Assembly: GCF_000428145.1 (NCBI RefSeq)
Contig: NZ_ATZJ01000013.1
Coordinates: 1-64,000, forward strand
Reading direction: 5' to 3'
From: Chitinilyticum litopenaei DSM 21440
Lineage (GTDB): Bacteria > Pseudomonadota > Gammaproteobacteria > Burkholderiales > Chitinibacteraceae
DNA: 64,000 bases
The translations under genes were made by a program, and so were the position numbers. Shown here piece by piece: positions 24,390 through 33,800 of the stretch; the stretch's first letter is position 1; each line of letters opens with the position of its first letter. Below the pieces are notes generated by a model. It was not told where the DNA came from. It saw only the letters and a list, made by a program, of their open reading frames with translations, and made no database searches.

Positions 24390-26237
24390 ATGAATGTGTT
24401 TTACGAAGAAGACGGCCATTTCCGGGTCGCCACGATCAAGGACGAGCAACAGGCCAGCCTGATGGTGGAAGATGCGCGCGGCAAGCGTTCGAAAATCAAG
24501 ACCGCCAATGTGCTGCTGCGCTTCGAGCGCATGGGGCTGGATGAATTTCTGGGCGCGGCGCAGGCCGAGGCCGACGGCATCGACGTGGATTTCCTGTGGG
24601 AATGCTGCGGCAGCGACGAATTCGCCTTCCAGGACATCGCCGCGGAATACTTCGGCGCCAAGGCCACGCCCCAGCAGCAGGCCGCCGCGGCCATTCGCCT
24701 GCATGGCGCGCCGATGTACTTCTATCGCAAGGGGCGCGGCCGCTACAAGGCGGCGCCGGAAGAAAACCTGAAGGCCGCCAAGGCCGGCGCCGAGCGCAAG
24801 GCGCGCGAGGCCGAGCAGATGGCCATCTGGCAGGCCGAGCTGCAGGCCGGCACCCTGCCGGATGCCTTCCAGCCCATCATCAACAAGCTGCTGTTCCGCC
24901 CCGACAAGAACGGCATCGAATGGAAGGCGCTGGCCGCCGCCGCCGATGCCGCGCAACTGTCGCCGCTGCGCCTCTTGCAGAAGGTGGGCGCGATTCCCGA
25001 TATCGAGCGCTATTTCTTCGACGAATTCCAGCACGAGAACTTCCCCAAGGGGCTGGACTTCCCCGAATTTCCGGAGCTGGGCCGTCCGGACGATCTGCCG
25101 GTCGCCGACGTGGCGGCCTTCAGCATCGACGACGCCACCACCACCGAAATCGACGACGCCTTCAGCCTGCAAAAGCTCGGCAATGGCAACTGGCAGGTCG
25201 GCATCCACATCGCCGCGCCGGTGCTGGGCATCGCGCCGGGCTCGCCGCTGGATCAGGTGATTGCCGAGCGGCTATCCACCGTGTACATGCCGGGCAACAA
25301 GATCACCATGCTGCCCGATGCCGCCGTCGAGGTCTTCACGCTTCAGGAAGGCGCGGCGCGCCCGGCGCTGTCGATGTATCTGGAAGTCAACGCCGGTTTC
25401 GAAATCCTCAGCCACCGCTCCTGCATCGAGCTGGTACCGATTGTCGCCAACCTGCGCCATGACCAGATCGAGCCGCTGTTCAACGAGGAAACCGCCGGCC
25501 GCGCGGATGCGCCCGACTTCCAGTGGAAGGACGAGCTGACCTGGCTGTGGCGCTTCGCCGGCGAGCTGGAAGGCCGCCGCGGCAAGGCGGAAAACCAGAT
25601 CCAGCGTCTCGATTACAGTTTTTACATCGACCGCGACGCTGAGACTGCCCGCGTGCGCATCGTGCCGCGCAAGCGCGGCGCGCCGATGGACAAGCTCGTC
25701 GCCGAGCTGATGATTCTGGTCAACAGCCAGTGGGGCAAGGATCTGCGCGACGCGCAGGTGGCAGGCATCTACCGCGCACAGGTCGCCGGGCGCGTGCGCA
25801 TGACCACGCAGCCGGGCCAGCACATCGGCCTGGGCGTGGAATGCTATGCCTGGTCGAGCTCGCCGCTGCGTCGCGCGGTCGATTTCGTCAACCAGACCCA
25901 GCTCGTCGCGCTGCTGAAGAATGAAAAGCCGCGCTTTGCGAAAAACGATGCCGAACTCTTCACCATCATTTCCAGCTTCGACACGGCTTACGCGGCCTAC
26001 GCCGATTTCCAGGACAAGATGGAGCGCTACTGGTGCCTGCGCTATATCGCACAGGAAGGCCTGAAAGAGCTGTCGGCCAGCGTCATCAAGGAAAATCTGG
26101 TGCGCATCGACGGCATGCCGCTGGTCATCCGCGTGGGCGGACTGCCGGAGCTTCCGGCCGGCACCAACGTCAAACTGCAGGTGATGGCCATCGACTATCT
26201 GGACCTGCAGCTGGATACCCGTCTGGCTACCCTCTGA
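24390..26237 (+). CDS. RNB-domain exoribonuclease (RNase II/R family, VacB-like)
   Basis: 615 residues. The RNB catalytic domain covers about residues 240-560. It carries the metal-binding Asp cluster in SIDDATTTEIDDAFSL and the segment STVYMPGNKITMLPD. The 3'-5' hydrolytic exoribonucleases of this family degrade mRNA and structured RNA. The N-terminus (MNVFYEEDGHFRVATIKDE) is the variant form seen in betaproteobacteria rather than classic E. coli RNase II, and the C-terminal S1 domain is short or missing. It is divergent from the kinase operon. Its last codons and stop lie inside a 60-bp repeat unit. Confidence 0.88.
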   Translation: MNVFYEEDGHFRVATIKDEQQASLMVEDARGKRSKIKTANVLLRFERMGLDEFLGAAQAEADGIDVDFLWECCGSDEFAFQDIAAEYFGAKATPQQQAAAAIRLHGAPMYFYRKGRGRYKAAPEENLKAAKAGAERKAREAEQMAIWQAELQAGTLPDAFQPIINKLLFRPDKNGIEWKALAAAADAAQLSPLRLLQKVGAIPDIERYFFDEFQHENFPKGLDFPEFPELGRPDDLPVADVAAFSIDDATTTEIDDAFSLQKLGNGNWQVGIHIAAPVLGIAPGSPLDQVIAERLSTVYMPGNKITMLPDAAVEVFTLQEGAARPALSMYLEVNAGFEILSHRSCIELVPIVANLRHDQIEPLFNEETAGRADAPDFQWKDELTWLWRFAGELEGRRGKAENQIQRLDYSFYIDRDAETARVRIVPRKRGAPMDKLVAELMILVNSQWGKDLRDAQVAGIYRAQVAGRVRMTTQPGQHIGLGVECYAWSSSPLRRAVDFVNQTQLVALLKNEKPRFAKNDAELFTIISSFDTAYAAYADFQDKMERYWCLRYIAQEGLKELSASVIKENLVRIDGMPLVIRVGGLPELPAGTNVKLQVMAIDYLDLQLDTRLATL

Positions 26238-26274
26238 TAACCCATACTGCAATTAGGCTACAGGCATATACCCA
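26215..26274 (+). repeat. 60-bp ATACCC repeat unit (copy d), overlapping two genes
   Basis: ATACCCG at 26215 and ATACCCA at 26268 start 53 bases apart. Between them are AACC, a 13-base loop and GGCTACAGGCAT. The left third encodes the last residues and the stop (26235-26237) of the RNase gene; the final base is the A of the next gene's ATG (26274). Confidence 0.8.
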
Positions 26275-26837
26275 TGCTTCCGAATCGCCCGCTCAACGAG
26301 TCCCTGCCGCTGAAATTCGCCAACGGTGAACAGGTGCGGCAATTCTCCAAGCCCTGCGTCTCCTGCGGCAGCATGCTGCACGCCCGCAATATGCACGGCG
26401 TGGCGCGGCTGGTGGAAGACCATATCGCCATTGCCGCCAAGGCGCATTGCCCGCAATGCCGCACCAGCTTCGGCGTCACCTGCGTGATCGACTGCAACAA
26501 GCAGGTGCGCCGCGTCATTCTGCCGCGCCTGCTGTTCAATCTGTATCTGCGCAATCTGCCGGTGCAGGACGGCGAACGCGGCCCGGAGCAGCGTCTTGAC
26601 GAAGCGGCCATCACGCCCGCCAGCCCCGCCGCCGCGCCGCTGCCGGCGGGTGGCGAACTGGTGGCGCGCGCCGAGGAAAACGTCGGCCGTTACCAGGATC
26701 GCCCGATTCCGGCCTGGATCGAAGTCGGCGGCGCCCGCCTGGCCTTTGACCGCGTGGCCCCGGATGCCCGCATCGAGCGGGGCGAATACCTGCTGGACGG
26801 CTGCCTGGTGTACCGCTCCGACAGTCATCCGGCGTGA
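26274..26837 (+). CDS. Hypothetical zinc-ribbon protein
   Basis: 187 residues, not recognised. Two Cys pairs, CVSCG near residue 37 and CPQC near 62, could form a zinc ribbon. A Pro/Ala-rich linker follows around residues 110-130, and then a C-terminal small domain (WIEVGGARLAFDRVAPDARI). There is no signal peptide or membrane helix. It starts 36 bases after the RNase stop and may be co-transcribed with it. A hairpin terminator follows at 26856. A nucleic-acid-related role is only a guess from its neighbour. Confidence 0.65.
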   Translation: MLPNRPLNESLPLKFANGEQVRQFSKPCVSCGSMLHARNMHGVARLVEDHIAIAAKAHCPQCRTSFGVTCVIDCNKQVRRVILPRLLFNLYLRNLPVQDGERGPEQRLDEAAITPASPAAAPLPAGGELVARAEENVGRYQDRPIPAWIEVGGARLAFDRVAPDARIERGEYLLDGCLVYRSDSHPA

Positions 26838-26855
26838 ATAGTCCTTATCCCGAAT

Positions 26856-26880
26856 GCTTGGCTTTTGGGCCAAGCGTTTT
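26856..26880 (+). terminator. Terminator hairpin after the zinc-ribbon gene
   Basis: GCTTGGC, six-base loop, GCCAAGC, then GTTTT. The T-run merges with TATAAT at 26880-26885, the probable -10 of panD. Confidence 0.65.
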
Positions 26881-27076
26881 ATAATCGCAGCCTTTCCGTA
26901 TTCATCAGCGCGACGGCGAAGACGGCGTCTTCCCGTAGCCGAGCGGTTCCGGGCCTGGCCCGGTACAAGCCGATCAGCCAAAGGCTTTTCATCTTTTTCA
27001 TGCGGTTTCCCCGGCCGACCGGAAAACCGCAATGCCGACCGGCGTTTCCCCGGCCGGCACACGGCAGGAGTCAACC
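26880..27076 (+). promoter_or_regulatory. panD promoter and long structured leader
   Basis: TATAAT at 26880-26885 would give a leader of about 180 bases before panD. The leader is rich in inverted repeats, for example GCGGTTTtCC...GGaAAACCGC around 27002-27030. I see no open frame in it and do not recognise a riboswitch. Confidence 0.45.
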
Positions 27077-27457
27077 ATGCAACGCTCGATGCTCAAATCC
27101 AAGATTCACCGTGTCACGGCCACGCACGCCGAACTGCACTATGAAGGTTCCTGCGCGATTGACGAGGACCTGCTGGAAGCCGCCAATATCCGCGAGTACG
27201 AAGAAATCCACATCTGGAACATCAACAACGGCGCACGCTTCTCGACCTACGCGATCAAGGGCGCACGCGGTTCGGGCATCATCTCGGTCAACGGCTCGGC
27301 CGCCCGCCACGCCCAGGTTGGCGACCTGCTGATCATCGCCACTTTCGCCCAGTACAACGAGGCCGAACTGGGCGAGCACCACCCGACCCTGGTCTACGTC
27401 GACAGCGCCAACCGCATGACGAATGTGAAGAATGCAATTCCGGTGCAGAAAGCGTGA
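27077..27457 (+). CDS. panD: Aspartate 1-decarboxylase (PanD)
   Basis: 126 residues, standard length. PanD makes beta-alanine from aspartate for pantothenate. The self-cleavage site is visible at Gly24-Ser25 in YEGSCAID, giving the pyruvoyl group; other family segments are NINNGARFSTYAI and GSAARHAQVGDLLIIA. GGAG precedes ATG 27077. panB and panC are 23 kb away in this window. The stop codon is the first TGA of a tandem TGAGGTG array. Confidence 0.97.
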   Translation: MQRSMLKSKIHRVTATHAELHYEGSCAIDEDLLEAANIREYEEIHIWNINNGARFSTYAIKGARGSGIISVNGSAARHAQVGDLLIIATFAQYNEAELGEHHPTLVYVDSANRMTNVKNAIPVQKA

Positions 27458-27510
27458 GGTGTGAGGTGTGAGGTGTGAGGTGTGAGGTGTGAGGTGTGAG
27501 GTGTGAGGTG
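27455..27510 (+). repeat. Tandem heptamer array (TGAGGTG) x8 at the panD stop
   Basis: Eight exact head-to-tail copies of TGAGGTG, the first providing the panD stop codon, then a partial TGA. A five-copy array sits in the same place after dacC. Exactness implies recent slippage or strong turnover. Confidence 0.95.
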
Positions 27511-27520
27511 TGACCAGAGC

Positions 27521-27580
27521 ATACCCATGAACCCATTTCGCCAGAGCCCAACACCTTAAAGGGCCACAAGCACATACCCA
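27521..27580 (+). repeat. 60-bp ATACCC repeat unit (copy e)
   Basis: ATACCCA at 27521 and 27574, 53 bases apart. The core is AGCC, 13-base loop, GGCCACAAGCAC. It follows the heptamer array after panD by ten bases and precedes the terminator at 27584. Confidence 0.85.
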
Positions 27581-27583
27581 AAG

Positions 27584-27610
27584 AAGCCGTCATTCACATG
27601 ACGGCTTTTT
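27584..27610 (+). terminator. Rho-independent terminator of panD
   Basis: AAGCCGTCAT, loop TCAC, ATGACGGCTT, then TTT: a perfect 10-bp stem. The same AAGCCGTC/GACGGCTT stem ends the dacC transcript at about 56 kb. Confidence 0.85.
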
Positions 27611-27656
27611 CACATTCTGGTGTCAAGGCAGCGCCCCCCTCCGCACGCCTCACCCG

Positions 27657-28571
27657 CTACGGCTTCGAGTACTTCTGGATGGCGTTCTGGATTTCCTGGA
27701 TCGCGCGCTCGATGTCGTCGTCGGTAATGTCGGCGGCCTGCTTGATCGTCAGCGGGTCGACGTGGGTGCTGATGGTGTGGTGGTCGAGCTTTTGCGTGGA
27801 GATGAAGGCCGGGTCGTCGGATTCGGCGCTGATGTCGTCATGCCAGTTGATGGCCAGCGCGGTCAGATTGTCACCATGCCGGCCACCGCGCAGTTCGGCG
27901 CGGTCCATCAGTTGCGGAATGGCGAACAGCACCGGGAAGGACGAGAGGAAATGCGTCATTTCCGCTTCGACCGAGGGCCCCCAGAAGCCGTCGGTGCACA
28001 GCAGGATGCAGTCGCTGTCCTGCAGCGGGATTTTGCCGCCCAGCTCGATTTCCGGCGTGAGGTTGCCGCCCAGGCAGTTGTAGATCTTGTTGCGCTCGGG
28101 ATGCACCATGGCCTCGGCCGGCGTGATCATGCCGGCGTCGACCAGTTTGCGCACCTTGGAGTGGTCGCGCGTCTGCGCAACGACAGTGGAGCGGCGAATC
28201 AGGTAGAGCCGCGAATCACCGACATGTGCCCAGTAGGCCATGCCGTCCTGCACGATGCAGGCCACGGCGGTCGTGCGCGGCACTTCCAGCAGATGATGGT
28301 TGCCCGCGTAGTTGTAGATGGCGTCGTGGCTTTTCAGCAGCGCGGCTTCCAGAAACTCCAGCGGGCGATGGATGATGGGGTCCGCCTTTTGCTGGAACTG
28401 GTCGGACAACAGCTGCACGACGATCTGCGCGGCCACCTCGCCATGCAGATGCCCGCCCATGCCATCAGCCACCACCAGCAGCAGCGAATCGCGGCTGTAG
28501 GAATAACCGACCCGGTCCTGATTGTATTTGCGGCCACCCTGGCGGCTATCCTGATAGACGGTAAATTTCAT
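27657..28571 (-). CDS. PP2C-family Ser/Thr protein phosphatase
   Basis: 304 residues. PP2C metal-binding motifs are visible: NQDRVGY near residue 18, VADGMGGHLHGEVAA near 37, HVGDSRLYLIR near 115, LLCTDGFWG near 190, and GGRHGDNLTALAI near 230. It is cytoplasmic and ends in a charged Asp/Glu-rich helix. ATG 28571 is preferred; an upstream in-frame codon lacks support. It lies downstream of the Ser/Thr kinase in the same orientation (170-base gap with a strong hairpin) and probably reverses its phosphorylation. It is convergent with panD. Confidence 0.93.
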   Translation of the reverse strand: MKFTVYQDSRQGGRKYNQDRVGYSYSRDSLLLVVADGMGGHLHGEVAAQIVVQLLSDQFQQKADPIIHRPLEFLEAALLKSHDAIYNYAGNHHLLEVPRTTAVACIVQDGMAYWAHVGDSRLYLIRRSTVVAQTRDHSKVRKLVDAGMITPAEAMVHPERNKIYNCLGGNLTPEIELGGKIPLQDSDCILLCTDGFWGPSVEAEMTHFLSSFPVLFAIPQLMDRAELRGGRHGDNLTALAINWHDDISAESDDPAFISTQKLDHHTISTHVDPLTIKQAADITDDDIERAIQEIQNAIQKYSKP

Positions 28572-28585
28572 TGCGACTCTCACTC

Positions 28586-28609
28586 GCAGGCTGTTGCACA
28601 ACAGCCTGC
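28586..28609. repeat. 24-bp palindrome upstream of the PP2C gene
   Basis: GCAGGCTGTTG-CA-CAACAGCCTGC, two perfect 11-base arms, 15 bases before the PP2C start. This position suits an operator or a translational hairpin. Confidence 0.5.
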
Positions 28610-28615
28610 GCTTCG

Positions 28616-28640
28616 TTTTTCCCGGCCGTGCCGGGAAAAA
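28616..28640. terminator. Bidirectional-looking terminator between kinase and phosphatase genes
   Basis: TTTTTCCCGGC, three-base loop, GCCGGGAAAAA: an 11-bp stem whose outer pairs are A5/T5, so either strand ends in U-rich sequence. It would end the kinase transcript before the PP2C gene, or attenuate it. Confidence 0.6.
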
Positions 28641-28743
28641 GGCATCAAAAGCAACAATCCGCCCCTGATGGCCAAGGAAATGATTGGTGTCGGGCTTTGC
28701 CCGAGGCCTGCCAGCCCTGGAAAAGCCATTCCTTCCATACCGG

Positions 28744-29709
28744 CTACGCGCGCCCGCGCGGTGCGGTCAGATTGATCCAGGCCCGTTTCAGCGTGGTCAC
28801 CAGCGAGCTGCGTCTGGCGGGCGGCGAGGCCGGCTCCAGCAGCATTTTCTGGATTTGCGGCACGCTTTGCGGGCGCAGCGTTTCATCGAGTTGCAGGCAC
28901 TGGTGAATCAGGTCGAGCAGCTCGGGCGAATACTGGTCGCCATATTTTTGCGACAGGTGTTCGAGCTTGTCTTCTTTCTCGCGCGCATCGGCGGCTTGCG
29001 GCGCGGTACCGGCGATGCAGGCATACATCGAGGCCCCGACGCCGTAGATGTCGGTCCAGGGCCCCAGCTGTTCTTTCTTGCGGTATTGCTCGGGAGCGGC
29101 AAAGCCCGGCGTGTACATGGGCGTGAGGCGGCTGTGCTCGGCGGTGAGCGTCTGGCGGGCCGAGCCGAAGTCCAGCAGCACCGGCGAGCCATCCTTGCGG
29201 ATGTAGATATTGGCCGGCTTGATGTCCAGGTGCAGCAGCTTGTTGAGGTGCACTTCGCGCAGGCCGTTGAGCAGATGGAAAAAGACGTGGCGGATCAGGT
29301 TCTCGTCCACGCCCTCGCGGCCGAACTTGAGCTGGATTTCCTTTTGCAGCGTGCGGCCGCGCTCGTATTCCATCACCATGTAGACGGTGTCGTTGGCGCG
29401 AAAGAAATTGATCACGCGCACGATGTTGGGATGCTGGATGCGCGCCAGCGTCTTGCCTTCCTCGAAGAAACACTTCAGGCCATGACGGAACAGCGCCAGG
29501 TTTTCCTCGCTGGTCGCCTGCACGACCGCAATGCCTTCGCGGCGCAGCGCCAGCGAATTGGGCAGGTATTCCTTGATCGCCACCGGATAGTCGTTTTCAT
29601 CATGCGCCAGATAGACGATGCTGAACCCGCCGGCCGACAGCAGCTTGGCGATGGTGTAATTCTGAAGCTGGAAACCGCGCGCGAGCGGTTGATTGCTAGG
29701 GGTGGCCAT
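28744..29709 (-). CDS. Serine/threonine protein kinase (eukaryote-like)
   Basis: 321 residues, one kinase domain and no membrane helix. It shows the Gly-rich loop region LLSAGGFSIVYLAH, catalytic Lys in PVAIKEYLP, the HLDIKPANI loop (HxD form), DFGSARQT, and APEQY in the activation segment. It lies immediately upstream of a PP2C phosphatase and divergent from yicC. In other bacteria such kinase/PP2C pairs regulate type VI secretion or envelope processes; no such genes are in the window, so the target is unknown. Confidence 0.93.
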   Translation of the reverse strand: MATPSNQPLARGFQLQNYTIAKLLSAGGFSIVYLAHDENDYPVAIKEYLPNSLALRREGIAVVQATSEENLALFRHGLKCFFEEGKTLARIQHPNIVRVINFFRANDTVYMVMEYERGRTLQKEIQLKFGREGVDENLIRHVFFHLLNGLREVHLNKLLHLDIKPANIYIRKDGSPVLLDFGSARQTLTAEHSRLTPMYTPGFAAPEQYRKKEQLGPWTDIYGVGASMYACIAGTAPQAADAREKEDKLEHLSQKYGDQYSPELLDLIHQCLQLDETLRPQSVPQIQKMLLEPASPPARRSSLVTTLKRAWINLTAPRGRA

Positions 29710-29873
29710 CCTCTGCTTTCGTTATACTTGTGGAGCCTGATTGGAATTGTGATTGCTGCACTGCCCAAATGTAAAGGAGAGTCTGAGCGCCTCCCGCCCG
29801 GCAGTACAGGCTGGCAGCCTGCCGGCGGCAATTCCATCCCCCGTTTCCCTTACCGCATTACTGGAATCACACC

Positions 29874-30743
29874 ATGATCTATAGCATGACTGGCTACGCC
29901 AGTGCCCAGCGCGAACTGGCCCAGGGCGTCCTCGCGGTCGAGCTGCGCGCGGTCAACCACCGTTTTCTCGATGCCACCTTGCGCCTGCCGGAAGAATTCC
30001 GTGCCCTGGAAGGCGCCATCCGCGAAAAACTGGCCGGCAAACTGCAACGCGGCAAGGTCGAATGCCGGGTCAATTTCAATGCACGCGCCGGCGCCGGTGG
30101 CAGCCTGCGCCTGAACGCCGGCCTGCTGGCCGAACTGTTGCGTTTATCCGACGAGCTGCGCGAGCACCAGCCCGGCGCCGGTGAACTGAAAACCGGCGAG
30201 CTGCTGCGCTGGCCCGGCGTGATCGAGTCGGATGCCCTGCCCATCGAGGCGCTGCAGGCCACGGCACTGGAGCTGCTGGATGCGGCGCTCGACGATTTTC
30301 TGGCCAGCCGCGGCCGCGAGGGCGAAAAGCTGGCAACGATCCTGCTGGAACGCGCCTGCGCCATGGAAGAACTGGTCACGGGCGTGACACCGCTGATTCC
30401 GCAGATCGTCGCCGACTATGAGGCGCGGCTGACCCAGCGACTCACCGAGGCGCTGGGTGGTGGCGCCGATGACGAACGCATCCGCCAGGAAGTCGTCGTC
30501 TTCGCCCAGAAGGTGGACATCCAGGAAGAGATCGACCGCCTGCACACACACATTGCCGAGCTGCGCCGCATCCTCAAGAAGGGTGGCTCGGCCGGCAAGC
30601 GCCTGGATTTCCTGATGCAGGAACTGAACCGCGAAGCCAATACGCTGGGCTCGAAATCCGTGTCCAGCGAGACCAGCAAGGTATCGATGGAACTGAAGGT
30701 GCTGATCGAGCAGATGCGCGAACAGGTGCAGAACATCGAGTAA
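29874..30743 (+). CDS. yicC: YicC family endoribonuclease
   Basis: 289 residues, standard YicC size. It begins MIYSMTGYASAQRE, the typical MTGYA N-terminus, and has the C-terminal DUF1732 segment EIDRLHTHIAELRRIL and KRLDFLMQELNREANTLGSK. YicC proteins are metal-dependent RNA endonucleases linked to stress and stationary phase. It is divergent from the Ser/Thr kinase; gmk, a frequent neighbour, is not here. A 60-bp repeat unit follows its stop. Confidence 0.95.
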   Translation: MIYSMTGYASAQRELAQGVLAVELRAVNHRFLDATLRLPEEFRALEGAIREKLAGKLQRGKVECRVNFNARAGAGGSLRLNAGLLAELLRLSDELREHQPGAGELKTGELLRWPGVIESDALPIEALQATALELLDAALDDFLASRGREGEKLATILLERACAMEELVTGVTPLIPQIVADYEARLTQRLTEALGGGADDERIRQEVVVFAQKVDIQEEIDRLHTHIAELRRILKKGGSAGKRLDFLMQELNREANTLGSKSVSSETSKVSMELKVLIEQMREQVQNIE

Positions 30744-30761
30744 GCCGGCCACCCGCGCCAC

Positions 30762-30821
30762 ATACCCAGCCACCTACTTGCCGCCAGCCAAATTTGGAAA
30801 ATGGCTGCAGCCACATACCCA
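30762..30821 (+). repeat. 60-bp ATACCC repeat unit (copy f)
   Basis: ATACCCA at 30762 and 30815, 53 bases apart. The core is CAGCC, a 13-base loop, then GGCTGCAGCCAC. It lies between the convergent yicC and hybrid-kinase genes, in yicC orientation. Confidence 0.85.
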
Positions 30822-30849
30822 AAGGACTGCCAGCATTCACTGGCCGCGT

Positions 30850-33800
30850 TCAGCGGCGGGCCAGCAGGTCCAGCACCGTCTGGCGCGCCGCGGCAAAGTC
30901 CAGCGCCTGCAGCTGCGTGCCCAGGCGCTGCAGCGCGGCATCCCCGCTGGCGGCCGGCTCGGGGTGCCAGCCCTCCCAGAGATCGAGCGCCTGCATGCTG
31001 CTGGCGGCCAGCAGCGGCAGGAGGCTGTCGAGGCGCTCGCGCCATAGCGCATCATCCGGCATGCCTGCGACAGCGGCCGGGCCAGCACCGGCCTCGGCCG
31101 GCAAGGCGGCCTGCAGCTGCGCGCACGCGGTCTGCAGCAGACGCTCCAGTTCCTGCCGCTGCGCGTCGTCCAGATAGGCCGCCAGCGCGGTCCGGTCAGC
31201 ATGGCGCAGCTGCTGCTCCAGTTCGGCCGCGCATTGCGCCAGCGCACGTGCGCCCAGTGTGCCGGCATTGCCCTTGATGGTGTGCAGCGCATGCAGTGCA
31301 GCCTCTGCACTGCCGCCGGACACGGCCTCTGCCAGCTCGCGCAGCAATTGCTGCTGCTCCGGATAAAAGCGCTGCAGCGCTGAACGATACAGCGCGAGAT
31401 TGCCGCCAAAGCGCCCGAGAATCGATGCCAGTGCTTCGATCTCCGCATCGGCATGCCCGCCGGCTTCGGGCACAGCGCCAGCAGTCACCGGCGGGCCGGC
31501 ATGCCGCCTGAGGGCGGCAATCAGCTGCGGCAGGTCGATGGGCTTGCCGACATGATCGTTCATGCCGGCGGCCAGACAGGCGATGCGGTCGCTATTGGCG
31601 GCATTGGCCGTCATGGCGATGATGGGCAGTGCCGCAAAACGGGCATCGGCACGAATGCGCCGGCAAGCCTCCAGCCCGTCGATGTCCGGCATCTGCACGT
31701 CCATCAGCACGGCATCGAAGGGCCGGTCGCCATCCAGCACCAGCGCAACGCCGGCAATGCCGCCTTCCGCCAGGGTGACATCGGCGCCCTCGCCAACCAG
31801 CAGTTCGCCGGCGATCTGGCGATTGAGCGCATTGTCTTCCACCACCAGCAGGCGCATTCCGGCCAGCGGCAGCGGTTTGCGGCCTTGCTCCCCGGGCGCG
31901 TCGCCGGCCAGTCCGGCGACCGCACGGCTGATGGCCTGCAGAAGCTGCTGTGGTGTCACCGGCTTGGTCAGCGTATCGACAAAGGGGTGTATCTCGTCCT
32001 GCAGCGCGGCGGCGAGCATTTCCTGATCGTAGGCGGTCACCATGATGATCAGTGGCGCGGTCTCTCCGGTGCTGTTCTCACGGATGATCCGCGCCGCCTG
32101 CAGGCCATCCAGATCGGGCATCTTCCAGTCCATCAGGATCACGTCGAAGCGCCGGTTTGCGCGGCGCGCCTGCTCGACGGCCGCGACAGCGGCCAGCCCG
32201 CCGGGCGCATGCACGGCCTCCCAGCCCAGCGCCGCCAGCGTGCGCACCAGCTGCTCGGCCACCATGGCATTGTCTTCGGCCACCAGGATATAGAGAGGGT
32301 GATCCGGGGCTGCCGGCAGGCTCAACTGCGAGGCCGGGTCGGCCACCGGCAGGCGCAATTCGAACCAGAAGCAGCTGCCCTCGCCCGGCGCGCTTTCCAG
32401 CTCCAGCTCGCCCCCCATCAGCGCCACCAGCCGACGGCTGATGACCAGCCCCAGGCCGGTACCGCCGTAACGCCGGCTGGTGGATGCCTCGGCCTGGGTG
32501 AACCCGTCAAAGATGCGCGCCTGCTGCTCGGCGCTGATGCCGATGCCATTGTCGCGCACGCTGAAGCGCAGACAGGCTTCGCCGGCCTCGGCCGGCAGGC
32601 GCTGCACCTGGATCTGCACCAGCCCCCTGGGGGTGAATTTCAGCGCATTGCCGGCCAGATTGGTCAGCACCTGCTGCAGGCGCAGGCTGTCGCCCAGCAG
32701 AAGCCGCGGCAAATCGGGATCAATGTCGAACACCAGCTCGACATCCCGCTCGCCCTGGCTGCCGGCCAGCACGGCCGCCAGATTGCGCAGCAGGTTTTCC
32801 AGCTCGAAGGGGTGCGGGTCGATCTGCAGCTTGCCGGCCTCGATCTTTGAATAATCCAGAATGTCGTTGAGCAGGCCCAGCAGCACCGAGCCGGCGCCCT
32901 GCGCCTTGCTGATGTAATCGCGCTGTCGCGCGCTCAGCTCGGTTTGCCCGACCAGCTGCAGCATGCCCAGCACCGCATTCATCGGCGTACGGATTTCGTG
33001 GCTCATATTCGCCAGAAAGGAGGACTTGGCCGCGCTGGCGGCATCGGCCAGCGCCTTGGCCTGCTGCAGGCCGGCCTCGAACTCGCGCTGGGCGGTAATG
33101 TCGCGATTGATGCCCGTCACCCGGATGGCATTTCCTGCCGCGTCACGCTCGATCTGGGCGCCGGCCTGGATGTAGCGCACGCTGCCATCCGGACGCACGA
33201 TGCGGAAAATCGGCTCGTAGCGGCACTCCCCCCGCACGGCGCCATGCAGGCTGGCTTCGGTGGCCTCGACATCCTCGGGATGCACGCGCTCGCGCCAGTG
33301 CTCATAGCGGACTCCCGTTTCCTGCAGGCTCTCCGCTTGGGCGTACAACTCGAACATCCGGGCATTCCAGTGCAGGGTGTTGTCGGCCAGATCCCAGCTC
33401 CAGACGCCCAGCTCGGCGACATCCGCAGCCAGCTGCAGCTGGTCGCGCGCCGCGATCAGCGCGGCGCGCTGCGCCTCCTGCTGGCTCAGGTCGGTCAGCA
33501 CGGCCACCCGCAGCGGCTCGGCATCCGTGCGCATCTGGCCGAGGCTTATCTGTACCGGGAACACGCGGCCATCGGCGGCGCGGGCCTGCACCTCCAGCCC
33601 CTGCCCGCCGCCCTGCGTATCGTCCGCCGCCAGCAGGCGGCACAGGGGGGGGCCGGCCTGCGCGGCCTGCGGCAACAGGCGGGCAATCGCTTCGCCCTGC
33701 ATCTGGGCCGCGGTACTGCCGAAAATGCGCTCGGCAGCCGGATTGACGGAGCGCACGCGGCCCGCCTGATCAAGGGTGAGAATGGGGTTGGGCGCGGTAT

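Noticed and set aside
26930..26980. Possible tRNA-like segment (GAGCGGTTCCGGGCC)
   Set aside because: No cloverleaf, no T-loop consensus and no acceptor stem could be drawn.
27455..27510. Heptamer array as a CRISPR-like or integron-type repeat
   Set aside because: Units are 7 bases with no spacers, so neither CRISPR nor attC.
28690..28745. Possible ATACCC unit before the Ser/Thr kinase 3' end
   Set aside because: CCAGCC and a CATACC are present, but the GGC right arm and the 53-base spacing fail.
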